The notes under the pieces: model-generated
The model's input: only the letters and a program-made list of their open reading frames with translations
What the model was told of the DNA's origin: nothing
Databases searched by the model: none
NCBI RefSeq assembly: GCF_003545815.1
Contig: NZ_PDUW01000001.1
Span: 372,001-436,000 of the forward strand
Source: Pusillimonas caeni
Lineage (GTDB): Bacteria; Pseudomonadota; Gammaproteobacteria; Burkholderiales; Burkholderiaceae_B
Direction: 5' to 3'
DNA: 64,000 nt
Shown: positions 8,073 to 18,923 of the stretch, piece by piece
Position numbering within the stretch: the stretch's first letter is position 1
Layout of the letters: each line of letters opens with the position of its first letter
Made by a program: the position numbers and the translations under genes

Positions 8073-9135
8073 GCCCTTCGTCGACGTGGCGGCGGGCCTC
8101 GTCCTGCGCCCCGACGGCGAGCTGCTGCTGGCCGAGCGGCCGGGCGACAAGCCCTGGTCGGGCTGGTGGGAGCTGCCCGGCGGCAAGATCGAGCCCGGCG
8201 AGACCGTGCTGCAGGCCCTGGCCCGCGAGCTGAAGGAAGAACTGGACATCGACGTGACCGAGTCCTCGCGCTGGGTCACCCATGTGCACGAATACCCCAA
8301 GACCATCGTGCGCCTTTCCTTCTGCAAGGTGACCGGATGGCAAGGCACGCCCACCGGCATCGAAGGCCAGTCGCTGGCGTGGGTCAGAACCGACCGCCCC
8401 CTGGATATCGGCCCCCTGCTGCCGGCCACTGAGCCGCCGCTGCGCTGGCTGCAGTTGCCTGAACGCTATCTGTTGACGTCGATAGGCGGCGCGGAAGGCC
8501 TGGCGAACTTCCTGTCCAAACTCGAAACCGCATTGGCGGGCGGCAAGATGCTGGTGCAGTTCCGCGAACCGCAATGGGCCGCCGAAGCCGATGCCGCCGA
8601 AGTTCGCGCGGGCCTGGAGGCGGTCCTGCAAGTGTGCCGCCAAGCCGGCGTGCCGTGCCTGGTCAACAGCATTCACCCGGAAGACTGGTGGACGCTGGCC
8701 GACGGCGTGCACCTGCGCGCCCAGGACGCGGCCGCCCTGGCAAGAGGCGACCGCATCGCCCCCGCCGGCGTCCTGCATACCGCTCCCAATGGCCAAGCGC
8801 AGGCCAACGGCCTCGATCCGAACAGCCGCGAGTACGCCTTGACGCGGCGGGACGCCCATCTGAAGCCGCGCCGCCTGGTAGGCGTTTCGGCCCACAATGC
8901 CGACGACCTGAAAACCGCGCGCGCCCTGCAGGCCGATCTCGCCGTGCTGGGCCACGTGCTGGAAACCCCCTCCCATCCGGACCAGCCGCCGCTGGGCTGG
9001 GAGGGCTTCTCCCGCCTGGCCTTCGAGGCGGGCCTGCCCGTATACGCCATAGGCGGCCAGTCCGCCGACACCCTGCCTATGGCGAAGCGGCACGGCGCTC
9101 ATGGCATTGCGGGTATTCGGCATCTACTTGCATAA
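8065..9135 (+). CDS. Nudix (MutT-type) hydrolase fused to a thiamine-phosphate-synthase-like domain
   Basis: This is a two-domain protein of 356 residues. Residues 1-135 are a MutT-like Nudix domain with the box GGKIEPGETVLQALARELKE at about 39-58 completed by ELDI. Such enzymes clear oxidised nucleotides such as 8-oxo-dGTP. Residues from about 150 to the end resemble ThiE/TenI (LVQFREPQW, ADGVHLRAQD, VGVSAHNADDL, AIGGQSADTLP), with several ThiE catalytic positions altered, for example HLRAQ instead of HLGQ. Whether the second half still makes thiamine phosphate is unclear; regulatory TenI-like use is an alternative. The ATG at 8065 lies inside the upstream ATPase gene. Confidence 0.9.
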   Translation: MSKPFVDVAAGLVLRPDGELLLAERPGDKPWSGWWELPGGKIEPGETVLQALARELKEELDIDVTESSRWVTHVHEYPKTIVRLSFCKVTGWQGTPTGIEGQSLAWVRTDRPLDIGPLLPATEPPLRWLQLPERYLLTSIGGAEGLANFLSKLETALAGGKMLVQFREPQWAAEADAAEVRAGLEAVLQVCRQAGVPCLVNSIHPEDWWTLADGVHLRAQDAAALARGDRIAPAGVLHTAPNGQAQANGLDPNSREYALTRRDAHLKPRRLVGVSAHNADDLKTARALQADLAVLGHVLETPSHPDQPPLGWEGFSRLAFEAGLPVYAIGGQSADTLPMAKRHGAHGIAGIRHLLA

Positions 9136-9173
9136 GCTGAGGCTCAGGTGCTCCGAGCATGCCTGGCCTTTCA

Positions 9174-9381
9174 GGGTGAGGGGCGGTGTGCGGTTTACAG
9201 TCCGTTCGGCATGCGCCGAATTTCTCTTGTTCGGGCGGGGGGTGTCGGCGCCAGCCTGTTTGAATCCCGAGCCGCGTAGCGGCGAGGTTGAGTTCTGCCG
9301 CCGCCCGGCCGAACAAGAAAAATTCGAGAAGCCCGAAGGGCCGCATGACGCGGACTGTAAACCGCACACCGCCCCTCACCC
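9174..9381. repeat. Long imperfect inverted repeat in the 313-base gap 9136-9448
   Basis: The outer arms 9174-9204 and 9351-9381 are perfect 31-bp complements. After an unmatched stretch, an inner pair (about 9218-9239 with 9302-9326, containing CTTGTTCGG and CCGAACAAG) matches with small gaps. The centre is about 60 bases. It sits between two convergent genes, so it could be a two-way terminator, but neither arm ends in a T run and it is far longer than needed. Three words of 8-11 bases in and beside it (GCATGCCTGGC, AGGGTGAG, AGCCCGAAGGG) recur in the nested palindrome at 17255-17522. No protein-coding signal is seen in this gap. Confidence 0.75.
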
Positions 9382-9448
9382 GGGTCAAGAACTCAACGAA
9401 TATGTGCTTTGTAAACCCTGGATCCAACAAGCTCTAAAAAATCGATAA

Positions 9449-10936
9449 TCATTGAGACTGGACCGTATCCGCCTCCGGCCTTTCAAGCTCCGACACCTGC
9501 CACCCCCCGCCCAGCGCCGTCATCAACTGCACCGAAGCAATCAGCCTGCTCAGCCTCAGCGACAAGGCCGAGCGCTCGGCGCTTAAAGCCGTCGCCTCCA
9601 CCTGGACGACGCTGAGGTAATCGATCATTCCAGCGTCGTACTGGTTCCGAGTCAATTGCAGCGACTCGCGCGCCGACGCCAGCGCCCTGCCCTGCGTCTC
9701 CTGCTCCTGCGCCAGCACACGAAGCTGCACGAGATAGTCCTCGACTTCCTGCAAGGCCGACAACACAGTGAGCCGATAGGCCGACACCTGTTCATCGTAG
9801 ACGGCACGGGCCTCTTCCAATTGCCCCTGCCGGGCGCCGCCGTCGAATATCGTGAATGCCAGGGCCGGTCCCAGCGACCAGAAATGGAAGGGCGCGCTGA
9901 GCCATTCAGCCCACTGGCTGCCCCGGTAGCCCGCCTGCGCGCTAAGCGTCAGATCGGGAAACCAGGCCGCCTGCGCCACGCCGATGCGCGCATTGGCCTG
10001 CGCCGTGCGGCGCTCGGCCGCCGCAATATCGGGACGGCGTTCGAGCAACTGGGACGGCAGGCCGGCGGGCGGCTCGGGCACCACTCCCGCCAGCAAAGGC
10101 CCCGCCTCCAGGCCGAATTGCGACGGCGCGCGCCCCAGCAGCACAGCCAAGGCGTGCTCGAGCTGGGCCCGCTGCCGGTCCAGCGCCAGCATCTGCGCGC
10201 GAGCATTCTCGAGCTGCGTACGGGCCGAAGCAACGTCCGCCTGGGCCGCCACCCCGGCGGCGTAGCGGTTCTGCGTCATTTCCAGCGAACGCTCATAAGC
10301 CGCCACGGTCTGGCGATAGAGCTCCTTCTCGGCATCGAAGGCGCGCAGCTGGAAATAGGTCTGCGCCAGCGTCGACTGCATGCTCAGGCGCGTGGCCGCC
10401 ACATCCGCCGCGCCGGCCTGGGCGCCCGCCTCGCTGGCCTCCACCGTCCTGCGCACGCGACCCCACAGGTCGACCTCCCAGCTGACGTTGCCCGACAAAC
10501 TGTACTGATTGCCCGTGCCTCCGCCCGAGCCGCTGCCCGTGCCGGCGTTGCCCGATCCGCCGCCCGACCTCGTGGCCGAGGCCGAACTGCCCACGGTGGG
10601 GAAGAATCCCGCCCCGGCGGAACGGACCAGCGCCTGGGCCTGGCGGTTGCGCGCCTCGGCCTGGGCAATGGTCAGGTTGGCCGCCAGCATCTCGCGCATG
10701 AGGCCGTCGAGCCGCGGGTCTTCGAAGCTGCGCCACCAATCGGGCCGCGGCGCCTCGTCGCTGGGACGCGCCTGCGTCCAGCCCTCGGCCTCTTTGTAGT
10801 GATCGCCCACCTGCACGACCGGCAGGCGGTAGTCCGGACCCACCGCGCAACCTGTCAGGGCCAGCAATACCGCCAGCGTAGCGGCCCGCAGGCCCGGACG
10901 ATACCGATCCGGAAAACTCAAACCGATTCCCTTCAT
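9449..10936 (-). CDS. Outer-membrane efflux lipoprotein, NodT/OprM family
   Basis: This is the outer-membrane channel of the RND tripartite pump encoded just upstream. A signal peptide ends in the lipobox LALTGC, so the protein is probably lipid-anchored. Two OEP repeats follow, with heptad-rich helices typical of TolC-like tubes; RNRQAQALVRSAGAGFFP and VSWEVDLWGRVRR mark the first, and RPDIAAAERRTAQANARIGVAQA the second. I start at the ATG at 10936 (495 residues), preceded by AGAGAAAG; in-frame ATGs at 10951 and 10981 are possible. It is last in the operon, 33 bases after the MdtC-like gene, and corresponds in position to OpmB of MuxABC-OpmB. Confidence 0.92.
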   Translation of the reverse strand: MKGIGLSFPDRYRPGLRAATLAVLLALTGCAVGPDYRLPVVQVGDHYKEAEGWTQARPSDEAPRPDWWRSFEDPRLDGLMREMLAANLTIAQAEARNRQAQALVRSAGAGFFPTVGSSASATRSGGGSGNAGTGSGSGGGTGNQYSLSGNVSWEVDLWGRVRRTVEASEAGAQAGAADVAATRLSMQSTLAQTYFQLRAFDAEKELYRQTVAAYERSLEMTQNRYAAGVAAQADVASARTQLENARAQMLALDRQRAQLEHALAVLLGRAPSQFGLEAGPLLAGVVPEPPAGLPSQLLERRPDIAAAERRTAQANARIGVAQAAWFPDLTLSAQAGYRGSQWAEWLSAPFHFWSLGPALAFTIFDGGARQGQLEEARAVYDEQVSAYRLTVLSALQEVEDYLVQLRVLAQEQETQGRALASARESLQLTRNQYDAGMIDYLSVVQVEATALSAERSALSLRLSRLIASVQLMTALGGGWQVSELERPEADTVQSQ

Positions 10937-11014
10937 CTTTCTCTCTTTCATCCTCGCCGATACCGGCGGCTTGCCGGCCATCGGCAGGTCTTGGCTTCAA
11001 TCATGGCCCCGGCG

Positions 11015-14000
11015 TCAATCATTGGGCTCCGCCGCAAGCGGTTCGCCCTCACCGCGCGACCGCCGCGGCCACCGCCGGGCCGCCCACAGGCGCAGGCGGT
11101 CCAGATACAGATAGACCACCGGCGTGGTGTACAAGGTGAGCACCTGGCTCAGGATCAGCCCGCCCGCGATGGTGATGCCCAGCGGCTGGCGGATCTCGAC
11201 GCCCGTACCGGTGGCGAATATCAGCGGCAGCGCCCCGAACAGGGCCGATATCGTCGTCATCATGATGGGCCGGAAGCGCACCAGGCAGGCCTCGAAGATG
11301 GCGTCCCGCGTGGACAGCTTGCGCTGGCGCTCGGCCTGCAGGGCGAAGTCGACCATCATGATGGCGTTCTTCTTCACGATGCCGATCAGCAGGAAGACGC
11401 CGATGAGCGCGATCAGCGAGAACTCATGGCCCAGCATGAGCAAGGCCAGCAGCGCCCCGATGCCCGCCGAGGGCAGCGTCGACAGAATCGTGATCGGATG
11501 CACATAGCTCTCGTACAGCATGCCCAGCACGATGTACATGGTGATGAGCGCGGCAAGAATCAGCCAGGGCTGCCGTTGCACGGCCTCCTGCAGATCTTGC
11601 GCGTCGCCCACGAAGCCCGCCTGGATCTGGTCGCTGGGCAGGCCGATGCGCGCAACCGCCCGTTCGATGGCCGCCGTGGCCTCTTCCAGCGTCACGCCCG
11701 GAGCGAGATCGAACGAGGTGTTTTCCGCGGCCAGCAGCCCTTCGTGCCTGACGCTGGTCGGCGCGTTGCCGGATTCGAAGCGTGCGAACGAAGCCAGCGG
11801 CACGCGATTGCCGTCCGCCGTGATCACCTGCACCTGCTTGAGCGACTCGACGTCGCGGGCGTAGCGGGGATCCACGGCCATGACCACGTGGTACTGGTTC
11901 AAGGGCCCGTAGATGACCGACACCTGGCGTTGGCTGAAGGCGTTGTTCAGCGTGGCGGCGATCAGCGACATGTCCACGCCCAGGCGAGTGGCCGCGTCCC
12001 GGTCGATCACCAGCTCGACGCGCTGCGCCTTGTCCTCGTCGCCGTCCTCGACATCGACGAGTTCGGGCAGCGTCGACATGGCGGCGCGCAATCTGGTCAC
12101 CCAGGTCTGCAGCAAAGGCAGTTCGCTGGCCATCAGCGTGTAGTCGTACGAACCGAAGCCTCTGCGCCCCGCCCCGCGCAGGTCCTGGTCGGGAATCAGC
12201 GACAGCCGCGCGCCCGGCTCGCGCATGAAGCGGGGCCGCAGGCGGTTGACCACCTCGACGGCGCTGGCGTCGCGCTCTGCCAGCGGCTTGAGCTGGATCA
12301 TCATGAAGCTGGAAGTGCTGCCGCCGCGCCCGCCCATGAAGACCGTCACGGTCTCGACGGCGGGATCTTCCATCAGTATCCGGCGGAATTTCTCGAGCTT
12401 GGGCCGGGCGGCCTGGAAGGACGTGCCCTGGTCCACCCTGAAAAAGCCCATGAGCTGCCCCGTGTCCTGCTGGGGGAAAAAGCTCTTGGGCACCACCGAA
12501 TACAGATAGACGTTCAGGCCTATGGTGGCGAACAGCAGCAGAATCATGAGCCGGCTATGGCGCAAGGCCCATTCGAGCGAGCGGCGATAGCCCCGCCACA
12601 GGCGGTCGCCAAGACGCTGCAAGGCCCGGCCGATTGCTCCCGGCCGCCGCTCGGCCTGCATGCCCGGCTTGAGCAGGCGCGAGCACATCATGGGAGTGAG
12701 AATCAGCGACAGCAGCAGCGAGACCATGATGGCCGCCGTGAGCGTAACGGCGAATTCGCGGAACAACCGGCCCAGCATGTCGCCCATGAGCAATATGGGT
12801 ATGAAGACCGCCACCAGCGACACGCTCATGGCCATCACGGTAAAGCCCACCTCGCGTACGCCGCGCACCGCCGCCCGGAACGGCGACATGCCGCGTTCGA
12901 TATGCCGCGATATGTTCTCGAGCACGACGATGGCGTCGTCGACCACGAAGCCGGTGGCCACGATCAGCGCCATGAGCGAGATCGTGTTCAGGCTGAAGCC
13001 GAACCACCACATCAGGCTGAAGGTGGTGACGAGCGAGGCCGGCACGACGATGCTGGGAATCAGGGCCGCCCGCACGTTGCGCAAGAACAGCAGCACCACC
13101 AGCACGACCAGGATCACGGCAATGATCAGGGTCAGCTCGGCCTCGTGCAGCGAGGCGCGTATGCTGGGCGTGCGGTCCTGCGCCACGGTCAGCTGCACAT
13201 GGGCGGGCGCTATGGCCTGGAACATCGGCAGCTGGGCCCGTATGGCGTCCACCGTCTCGATGATGTTGGCGTCCGGCTGGCGCCGGATGATCAACAGGAC
13301 CGCCGGCTTGTCGTTGAAATAGCCGATGTTGTAGATTTCTTCGACCCCGTCTTCAACGGTTGCGACATCGCTCAGCCGTATCGGCGCCCCGTCGCGCCAG
13401 GCGACGATCAGCGGCGCGTACTGTTCGGCGCGCGTCATCTGCGGACTGGACAGTATCTGCCAGTGATGCCGGTCGTTCTCCACAATCCCGTTGGGCCGCA
13501 AGGTGTTCGCATTGGACAAGGCCATGCGGATCTCGTCCAGGGACACCCCCGCGCTCACCAGGGCTTGCGGATTCAGGCTGACGCGCACGGCGGGCAAAGA
13601 ACTGCCGCCCACCGTCACCTCGCCCACCCCGGTGACCTGCGCCAGCTTCTGGGCGATGACGGTGGAGGCCAGATCGTAGAGCTGGCCCTGGGTGGCTATG
13701 TCGGAGGTCAGCGCCAGCACCATGATCGGGGCGGACGAGGGGTTCACCTTGTTGTAGGTGGGGTTGTTGCGCAGCCCCGAGGGCAGCATGCTGCGCGCCT
13801 CGTTGATGGCCGCCTGCACGTCCCGGGCCGCGCTGTTGATGTCGCGGTCCATGTCGAACATCAGCGTGATATTGGTCGACCCTTCGGAACTGCGCGACGA
13901 CATTTCCTTCAGGCCGGCAATCGACCCCAGCGCCTGCTCCAGCGGCATGGCGACGCTGGACGCCATGGTTTCGGGACTGGCGCCCGCCATGCGCGCATTG

Positions 14001-14140
14001 ACCGAGATCATGGGGAAGTCGATCTCTGGCAGGGGCGCCACAGGCAGCAGGCGATAGGCAAGTACGCCCGTCAGCACCAGCGCGATGGACAACAGCGTGG
14101 TCGTCACCGGACGGATGATGAACAGGGTCAGCCATCTCAT
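11015..14140 (-). CDS. mdtC: RND multidrug efflux permease, MdtC/MuxC-like
   Basis: This is an inner-membrane proton-driven exporter of 1041 residues, the full family length. It begins [17 protein letters not shown] (first membrane helix, then LPEIDFP). The proton-relay region [19 protein letters not shown] lies in helix 4, and the second half ends with [11 protein letters not shown] and a late helix cluster. In MdtBC/MuxBC pumps two different RND subunits combine in one trimer; the partner gene overlaps this start by 4 bases (ATGA), which fits a fixed stoichiometry. Naming it C rather than B rests on gene order and overall look, not on a tree. Confidence 0.92.
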   Translation of the reverse strand: MRWLTLFIIRPVTTTLLSIALVLTGVLAYRLLPVAPLPEIDFPMISVNARMAGASPETMASSVAMPLEQALGSIAGLKEMSSRSSEGSTNITLMFDMDRDINSAARDVQAAINEARSMLPSGLRNNPTYNKVNPSSAPIMVLALTSDIATQGQLYDLASTVIAQKLAQVTGVGEVTVGGSSLPAVRVSLNPQALVSAGVSLDEIRMALSNANTLRPNGIVENDRHHWQILSSPQMTRAEQYAPLIVAWRDGAPIRLSDVATVEDGVEEIYNIGYFNDKPAVLLIIRRQPDANIIETVDAIRAQLPMFQAIAPAHVQLTVAQDRTPSIRASLHEAELTLIIAVILVVLVVLLFLRNVRAALIPSIVVPASLVTTFSLMWWFGFSLNTISLMALIVATGFVVDDAIVVLENISRHIERGMSPFRAAVRGVREVGFTVMAMSVSLVAVFIPILLMGDMLGRLFREFAVTLTAAIMVSLLLSLILTPMMCSRLLKPGMQAERRPGAIGRALQRLGDRLWRGYRRSLEWALRHSRLMILLLFATIGLNVYLYSVVPKSFFPQQDTGQLMGFFRVDQGTSFQAARPKLEKFRRILMEDPAVETVTVFMGGRGGSTSSFMMIQLKPLAERDASAVEVVNRLRPRFMREPGARLSLIPDQDLRGAGRRGFGSYDYTLMASELPLLQTWVTRLRAAMSTLPELVDVEDGDEDKAQRVELVIDRDAATRLGVDMSLIAATLNNAFSQRQVSVIYGPLNQYHVVMAVDPRYARDVESLKQVQVITADGNRVPLASFARFESGNAPTSVRHEGLLAAENTSFDLAPGVTLEEATAAIERAVARIGLPSDQIQAGFVGDAQDLQEAVQRQPWLILAALITMYIVLGMLYESYVHPITILSTLPSAGIGALLALLMLGHEFSLIALIGVFLLIGIVKKNAIMMVDFALQAERQRKLSTRDAIFEACLVRFRPIMMTTISALFGALPLIFATGTGVEIRQPLGITIAGGLILSQVLTLYTTPVVYLYLDRLRLWAARRWPRRSRGEGEPLAAEPND

Positions 14141-17100
14141 GGCGCAACCTCACCGGCGCGGCCGCGGCGTGCGCGTCCCGCCTTGTAATGGCGCGACAGC
14201 CGGTCGAACATCAGATAGATGACCGGCGTGGTGAACAGCGTCAGCAACTGGCTGCAGATCAGGCCGCCCACCATGACCAGGCCCAGCGGCTGGCGCAGCT
14301 CGGAGCCGGCGCCGGTGGACAGCATGAGCGGGATGGCGCTGAACAGGGCCGCCAGGGTCGTCATCAGGATGGGCCGGAAGCGCAGCAGCGCCGCTTCATG
14401 GATGGCGTCGAGCGGCGCCAGTCCGCGCCGGCGCTCGGCATCCAGCGCGAAGTCGATCATCATGATGGCGTTCTTCTTGACGATGCCGATCAGCAGGATG
14501 ATGCCGATGATGCCTATCATGTCCAGCGCCTTGCCGGTAAGCAGCAGGGCCAGCAAGGCGCCTATGGCCGCCGAGGGCAGGGTCGACAAGATGGTGACCG
14601 GATGGATGTAGCTTTCGTACAGAATGCCCAGCACGATGTACATGGCGACCACGGCGGCCAGCATCAGCCACAGCGTGCTGGCCAGGGACGCCTCGAAAGC
14701 CCGCGCAGCGCCCTGGAAGCGCATCTCCACCGTGGCGGGCATGTCGAGTTCGGCCTGCGCCTTGGTGATGGCGTCCACGGCGTCCGACAGCGCCACGCCC
14801 GGCGCCAGGTTGAAGGACAGCGTCGTGGCCGGAAACTGGCCCAGGCGTTCGATGGACAGCAGGCCGGCCTGCTGCGTGGCCGTCACCACGCTGCTGAGCG
14901 GCGTCATGTCGCCCGACTCGGTGCGCACATAGATATGGTCGAGCGCCGCCGGACTGCGCCGATACTGCTCGTCCACTTCGAGCACCACCCGGTACTGGGC
15001 CGACTGGGTGAATATCGTCGACACCAGACGCTGGCCGAAAGCATCGTAAAGCGCTTCATCTATCGTCGCCGTGGTGACGCCCAGCCGGGCGGCCGCGTCG
15101 CGGTCTATCGCCAGCACCGTCTGCAGGCCGCCCGCCTGCTGATCGTTGGCGACGTCCTCCAGCTGCGGCAGCCGGCGCATGGCTTCTTCCAGGCGCGGGG
15201 CCCATTCGAGCAGCACGGCGCGATCCGGGTCGGACAAGGACATCTGGTATTGCGTGCGGCTGACGCGGTCCTCGATGGTCAGGTCCTGCACCGGCTGCAT
15301 GTACACCCGTATGTCCGGTATGTCGGCAAGCCGCTCATTCAGCCGGCGGATGATCTGGCCCGCGTTCGCATCGCGGTCCGACAACGATTTGAGCGCGATC
15401 TGCATGCGGCCGGTATTGACGGTCGCATTGGTGCCGTCGATGCCGATGAAGGACGACACCGTGTCGACGTCGGGATCCTGCAAGATGGCCTGGACCGCTT
15501 CCTTCTGGCGCTCGGCCATGGCGCTGAAGGACACCGTGGCCGGCGCCTGGCTGATCGCCTGGATCAGGCCGGTATCCTGCTGCGGGAAGAAACCCTTGGG
15601 CACGAGGGCATATAACAGGGCCGTGAGCAGCAGCGTGCCCACGGCCACCCATAACGTGAGCCGCTGGTGGGACAGCACCCAGGCCAGGCCGTGCTCGTAG
15701 GCGGCCACCAGGCGATCCATGCCATGGCCCAGCCAGCGCTGGAAGCGTCCATGCGACTGCTCGGCTTCTGAACGCAGCATGCGGGCGCACATCATGGGCG
15801 TGAGCGTCAGCGAGATGCCCAGCGACAGCAGAATGGCGACCGCCAGGGTGATGGCGAATTCGCTGAAGAGCCTGCCGATGACGTCGCTCATGAACAGCAG
15901 CGGAATCAGCACGGCGATCAGGGACAGCGTCAGCGACACCAGCGTGAAGCCGATCTGGGCCGCGCCCTTCAGGGCCGCCTGCAAGGCGCTTTCGCCTTCC
16001 TCGATGTGGCGGGCGATGTTTTCTATCATGACGATGGCATCGTCCACCACGAAGCCGGTCGCGATGGTCAGCGCCATGAGGGTCAGGTTGTTCACGCTGA
16101 ACCCCGCCAGATACATGATGGCGAAGGTGCCGACCAGGGACAGCGGCACGACCACGCTGGGAATGAAGGTGGCGGTCCAGCTGCGCAGGAAGACGAAGGT
16201 CACCAGCACCACCAAGATGATGGCCAGCAGCATCTCGAACTGGACGTGGTCGACCGAATCGCGGATGGTCTGGGTGCGGTCCGTCGCGACCGCGACGTCC
16301 ACGCCTATGGGCAACGCCTGGCGCAGAGAAGGCAGCAGCGCCTTCACCCTGTCCACCACCTCGATGACATTGGCGCCGGGCTGGCGCTGGATGTTGAGCA
16401 GGATGGCGGGCTGTTCGCCCACCCAGGCCGCCTGGCGCGTGTTCTCGGCGCCCTTGCTGGCGACCGCGACGTCGCGCAGCCGCAGGGCCGCGCCGTTGTC
16501 GTAGGCCAGGATCAACGCTTCGTAGTCCTCGATGGAGCTCAACTGGTCGTTGGCGTTGATGGTGGTGGAGCGCTGTGGCCCGTCCAGATTGCCCTTGGGC
16601 TGATTGACGTTGGCCGAGGTGATGGCGCTGCGCAGGTCGGACAGCGCCAGGCCGCGCGCGGCCAGCGCCTGCGGGTTGGCCTGGATGCGCACCGCCGGCC
16701 GCTGGCCGCCCGCGATGCTGACCATGCCGACGCCGTTGATCTGCGACAGCTTCTGCGCCACGCGGATGTCGATCAGATCGCGCACCTCGTGCAGCGGCAG
16801 GGTGGGCGAGGTGACGGCCAGGCTGATGACGGGCGTGTCGGCGGGGTTGACCTTGTTGTAGACCGGAGGCGCCGGCAGATCGCCCGGCAGCAGGCTGGAC
16901 GCCGCGTTGATGGCCGCCTGCACCTCTTGTTCGGCCACGTCCATCGCCAGCTCCAGATCGAACTGCAGCGTGATGGACGACAGGCCTCCCGAACTGGTGG
17001 AGGTCATCTGGATCAGGCCCGGCATCTGGCCGAACTGCCGCTCGAGCGGCGAGGTGACCAGCGCCGCCATGACGTCGGGGCTGGCGCCGGGATATTCGGT

Positions 17101-17244
17101 GCTGATCTGTATGGTGGGATAGTCGACCTCGGGCAGCGCCGACACCGGCAGCATGCGATAGGCCAGCAGCCCCGCGATCAGCAGGGCCACCATGGCCAGC
17201 GTGGTGGCCACCGGCCGGAGAATGAAAAGACGCGAGAAATTCAT
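14137..17244 (-). CDS. mdtB: RND multidrug efflux permease, MdtB/MuxB-like
   Basis: A 1035-residue inner-membrane RND permease, the first of the pair of heteromeric pump subunits. It begins [25 protein letters not shown] with [11 protein letters not shown] following. It carries the helix-4 motif [22 protein letters not shown] and the late-half signature [19 protein letters not shown]. Stop and start overlap with the downstream permease (ATGA). Upstream, a 292-base gap filled by a 268-bp nested palindrome separates it from the adaptor gene; in other mdtABC-type operons these two genes are usually close together. Confidence 0.92.
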   Translation of the reverse strand: MNFSRLFILRPVATTLAMVALLIAGLLAYRMLPVSALPEVDYPTIQISTEYPGASPDVMAALVTSPLERQFGQMPGLIQMTSTSSGGLSSITLQFDLELAMDVAEQEVQAAINAASSLLPGDLPAPPVYNKVNPADTPVISLAVTSPTLPLHEVRDLIDIRVAQKLSQINGVGMVSIAGGQRPAVRIQANPQALAARGLALSDLRSAITSANVNQPKGNLDGPQRSTTINANDQLSSIEDYEALILAYDNGAALRLRDVAVASKGAENTRQAAWVGEQPAILLNIQRQPGANVIEVVDRVKALLPSLRQALPIGVDVAVATDRTQTIRDSVDHVQFEMLLAIILVVLVTFVFLRSWTATFIPSVVVPLSLVGTFAIMYLAGFSVNNLTLMALTIATGFVVDDAIVMIENIARHIEEGESALQAALKGAAQIGFTLVSLTLSLIAVLIPLLFMSDVIGRLFSEFAITLAVAILLSLGISLTLTPMMCARMLRSEAEQSHGRFQRWLGHGMDRLVAAYEHGLAWVLSHQRLTLWVAVGTLLLTALLYALVPKGFFPQQDTGLIQAISQAPATVSFSAMAERQKEAVQAILQDPDVDTVSSFIGIDGTNATVNTGRMQIALKSLSDRDANAGQIIRRLNERLADIPDIRVYMQPVQDLTIEDRVSRTQYQMSLSDPDRAVLLEWAPRLEEAMRRLPQLEDVANDQQAGGLQTVLAIDRDAAARLGVTTATIDEALYDAFGQRLVSTIFTQSAQYRVVLEVDEQYRRSPAALDHIYVRTESGDMTPLSSVVTATQQAGLLSIERLGQFPATTLSFNLAPGVALSDAVDAITKAQAELDMPATVEMRFQGAARAFEASLASTLWLMLAAVVAMYIVLGILYESYIHPVTILSTLPSAAIGALLALLLTGKALDMIGIIGIILLIGIVKKNAIMMIDFALDAERRRGLAPLDAIHEAALLRFRPILMTTLAALFSAIPLMLSTGAGSELRQPLGLVMVGGLICSQLLTLFTTPVIYLMFDRLSRHYKAGRARRGRAGEVAP

Positions 17245-17254
17245 GGCGCGGAAC

Positions 17255-17522
17255 AGGGCCTGTTAACACTAAAAGGGCAGCCGCACTGGCCGGCAAAAGC
17301 CAGGCAGGCTAGGCGCGGGCGAGGCGGCGTGGTCGATCCACGTAACGAGCTCGCAACAACGCATGCCTGGCTTTTGCCGGCCAGCCCGAAGGGTGAGCGC
17401 GCAAATAGCCACCCCTCTGCGTTACCAATGCTCGCCGGGGAACCACCCCGACTGCGCTTGGCGCCTTGATGGTCAGCTATTTGCGTGCTCATGCGACTGC
17501 CCTTTTAGTGTTAACAGGCCCT
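17255..17522. repeat. Nested palindromic element (three stems) inside the RND operon
   Basis: The outer arms 17255-17280 and 17497-17522 are perfect 26-bp complements (start AGGGCCTGTTAACA). Inside lie two separate hairpins: 17286-17306 with 17364-17384 (21 bp, perfect) and 17395-17409 with 17476-17490 (15 bp, one G-T position). Folded, this makes a three-way junction or cruciform. It fills the gap between the adaptor and first permease genes of one operon, so it is probably an insertion that the operon reads through, or a control element of it. Its right part has a diverged relative at 58338-58396. No transposase is present. Confidence 0.85.
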
Positions 17523-17536
17523 AGGATCTGCTGCGG

Positions 17537-18793
17537 TCAGTGCGGCGAGCGCACGCCGCCGCCGCGCGGCCTTCCGCCCGGCACCGCGGCGGGCCGCGCC
17601 GCCTGCTCTTCGCCGGTGACGATCTCGACCTTGGCGCCTTCGCGCAGCCTGTCCACCCCTTCCGTCACCACCCGCACGCCGGCCTCCAGCCCACTCTCGA
17701 CGGCCACGCGTTCGCCGTCCACCGTGCCGGTGGCGATGCGCCGTATCTGAACGGTGTCGGCTTCGTCCAGGGCGTAGACGAAAGCGCCCTGGGACCCCTG
17801 CTGCACGGCCACGGTCGGAACCACGATGGCGGGCAGCCCCGTGCGCACCTTGAGGCGCACATTGACGAACTGGTTGGGAAAGAGTGTTTCGTCCTGGTTG
17901 GCGAAGCGCGCCTTGAGTTTCAGGGTTCCGGTCGCGATATCGATCTGGTTGTCGACCGACTCGAGCTCGCCCGTCGCCAGGCGGCGGGTGTCGCTGCCGT
18001 CGTAGACGTCGACCTCGAGCTTGCGGCCCTGCCGGAATTGCTCGAGCACTTCGGGAACCCGGGCCTGGGGCAAGGTGAAGACCACCGAAATGGGCTGGGT
18101 CTGGGTCAGCACGACCAGCCCGTCGGTGCTGGACGAAGCTATCAGGTTGCCCTGGTCCACTTGGCGCAGGCCCAGCCGGCCGTCGATGGGGGCCGTGATT
18201 TCGGTGAAACTGAGCTGAAGCCTGGCATCGTCCACAGCCGCCTGGTCGCTTTTCTGGGAGCCCAGGTATTGCTGGACCAGCGCCGCCTGGGCGTCGACCT
18301 GCTGCTTGGCGATGGAGTTCTGCTTGAAGAGCAGTTGATAGCGCTGCAAATCGCGCTGCGCGTTCTCGAGTTGCGCCTGGTTCTGCCTTTGCTGCCCCAG
18401 CGCCTGGTCGAGCTTGACCTGGTAGGGCCTGGGGTCGATGCGGGCCAGCACGTCGCCCTTCTGGACCTTTTGGCCGTCTTCGAAAAGAACCTCCTGCAGT
18501 TGGCCGTCGACCCGGCCGCGCACGGTGACCGTGTTGTATGCCGTGACCGTGCCGATGGCGCGGTAGACGACGTCGATCTTGCCATCCTGGCTCGATGCCA
18601 CGCGCACCGGCACGGGCCCGCCCATGCCCCCGGGCATGAAGGGATTGCCCGGGCCCGCGCCCCCCGCCGGCCCGGCTTGCCGGCCACCGGCAAAGTACCA
18701 ATACGCCGCCAGGGCCGCCACCACGATGAAAAGCATCCACCACCAAGAGCGGGCGACACGGCGCCTGCCCGTCCCGGGACGTGAATCCGACAT
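17537..18793 (-). CDS. mdtA: RND efflux periplasmic adaptor (membrane fusion protein), MdtA/MuxA-like
   Basis: This 418-residue adaptor links the RND permeases to the outer-membrane channel. A single N-terminal membrane anchor (about residues 18-35, WWWMLFIVVAALAAYWYF) is followed by a Gly/Pro linker. The split biotinyl-lipoyl-like domain (VRGRVDGQLQEVLFEDGQKVQKGDVLARIDPRPY, then ITAPIDGRLGLRQVDQGN) flanks a coiled-coil hairpin, and a beta-barrel follows (IDIATGTLKLKARFANQDETLFPNQ in two stretches). The C-terminus is Gly/Arg-rich. It is the first gene of the operon. A possible ribosome site, AGATC, lies upstream but is weak. Confidence 0.93.
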   Translation of the reverse strand: MSDSRPGTGRRRVARSWWWMLFIVVAALAAYWYFAGGRQAGPAGGAGPGNPFMPGGMGGPVPVRVASSQDGKIDVVYRAIGTVTAYNTVTVRGRVDGQLQEVLFEDGQKVQKGDVLARIDPRPYQVKLDQALGQQRQNQAQLENAQRDLQRYQLLFKQNSIAKQQVDAQAALVQQYLGSQKSDQAAVDDARLQLSFTEITAPIDGRLGLRQVDQGNLIASSSTDGLVVLTQTQPISVVFTLPQARVPEVLEQFRQGRKLEVDVYDGSDTRRLATGELESVDNQIDIATGTLKLKARFANQDETLFPNQFVNVRLKVRTGLPAIVVPTVAVQQGSQGAFVYALDEADTVQIRRIATGTVDGERVAVESGLEAGVRVVTEGVDRLREGAKVEIVTGEEQAARPAAVPGGRPRGGGVRSPH

Positions 18794-18923
18794 GCAAGAT
18801 CTCCAGTGGAAAAATTAAGCCGCTATTGTCGCCAATTCCGTCCCGGGCGCGAACAAAAATTAGCTGATTGAAATCGACCGCAACAACTTCCTGGGCGGTC
18901 TGCAGGCCCGAACTACGGGCGCC

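Noticed and set aside
9656..14188. A 1510-codon open frame on the plus strand opposite the RND genes
   Set aside because: Its translation is rich in Arg, Gln, His and Gly without any domain, while the minus strand encodes textbook RND permeases and an OEP channel. It is a shadow of GC-rich codon use.
17245..17536. A small protein-coding gene in the RND operon gap
   Set aside because: Open frames there are formed by the palindrome arms, lack ribosome sites and resemble nothing.
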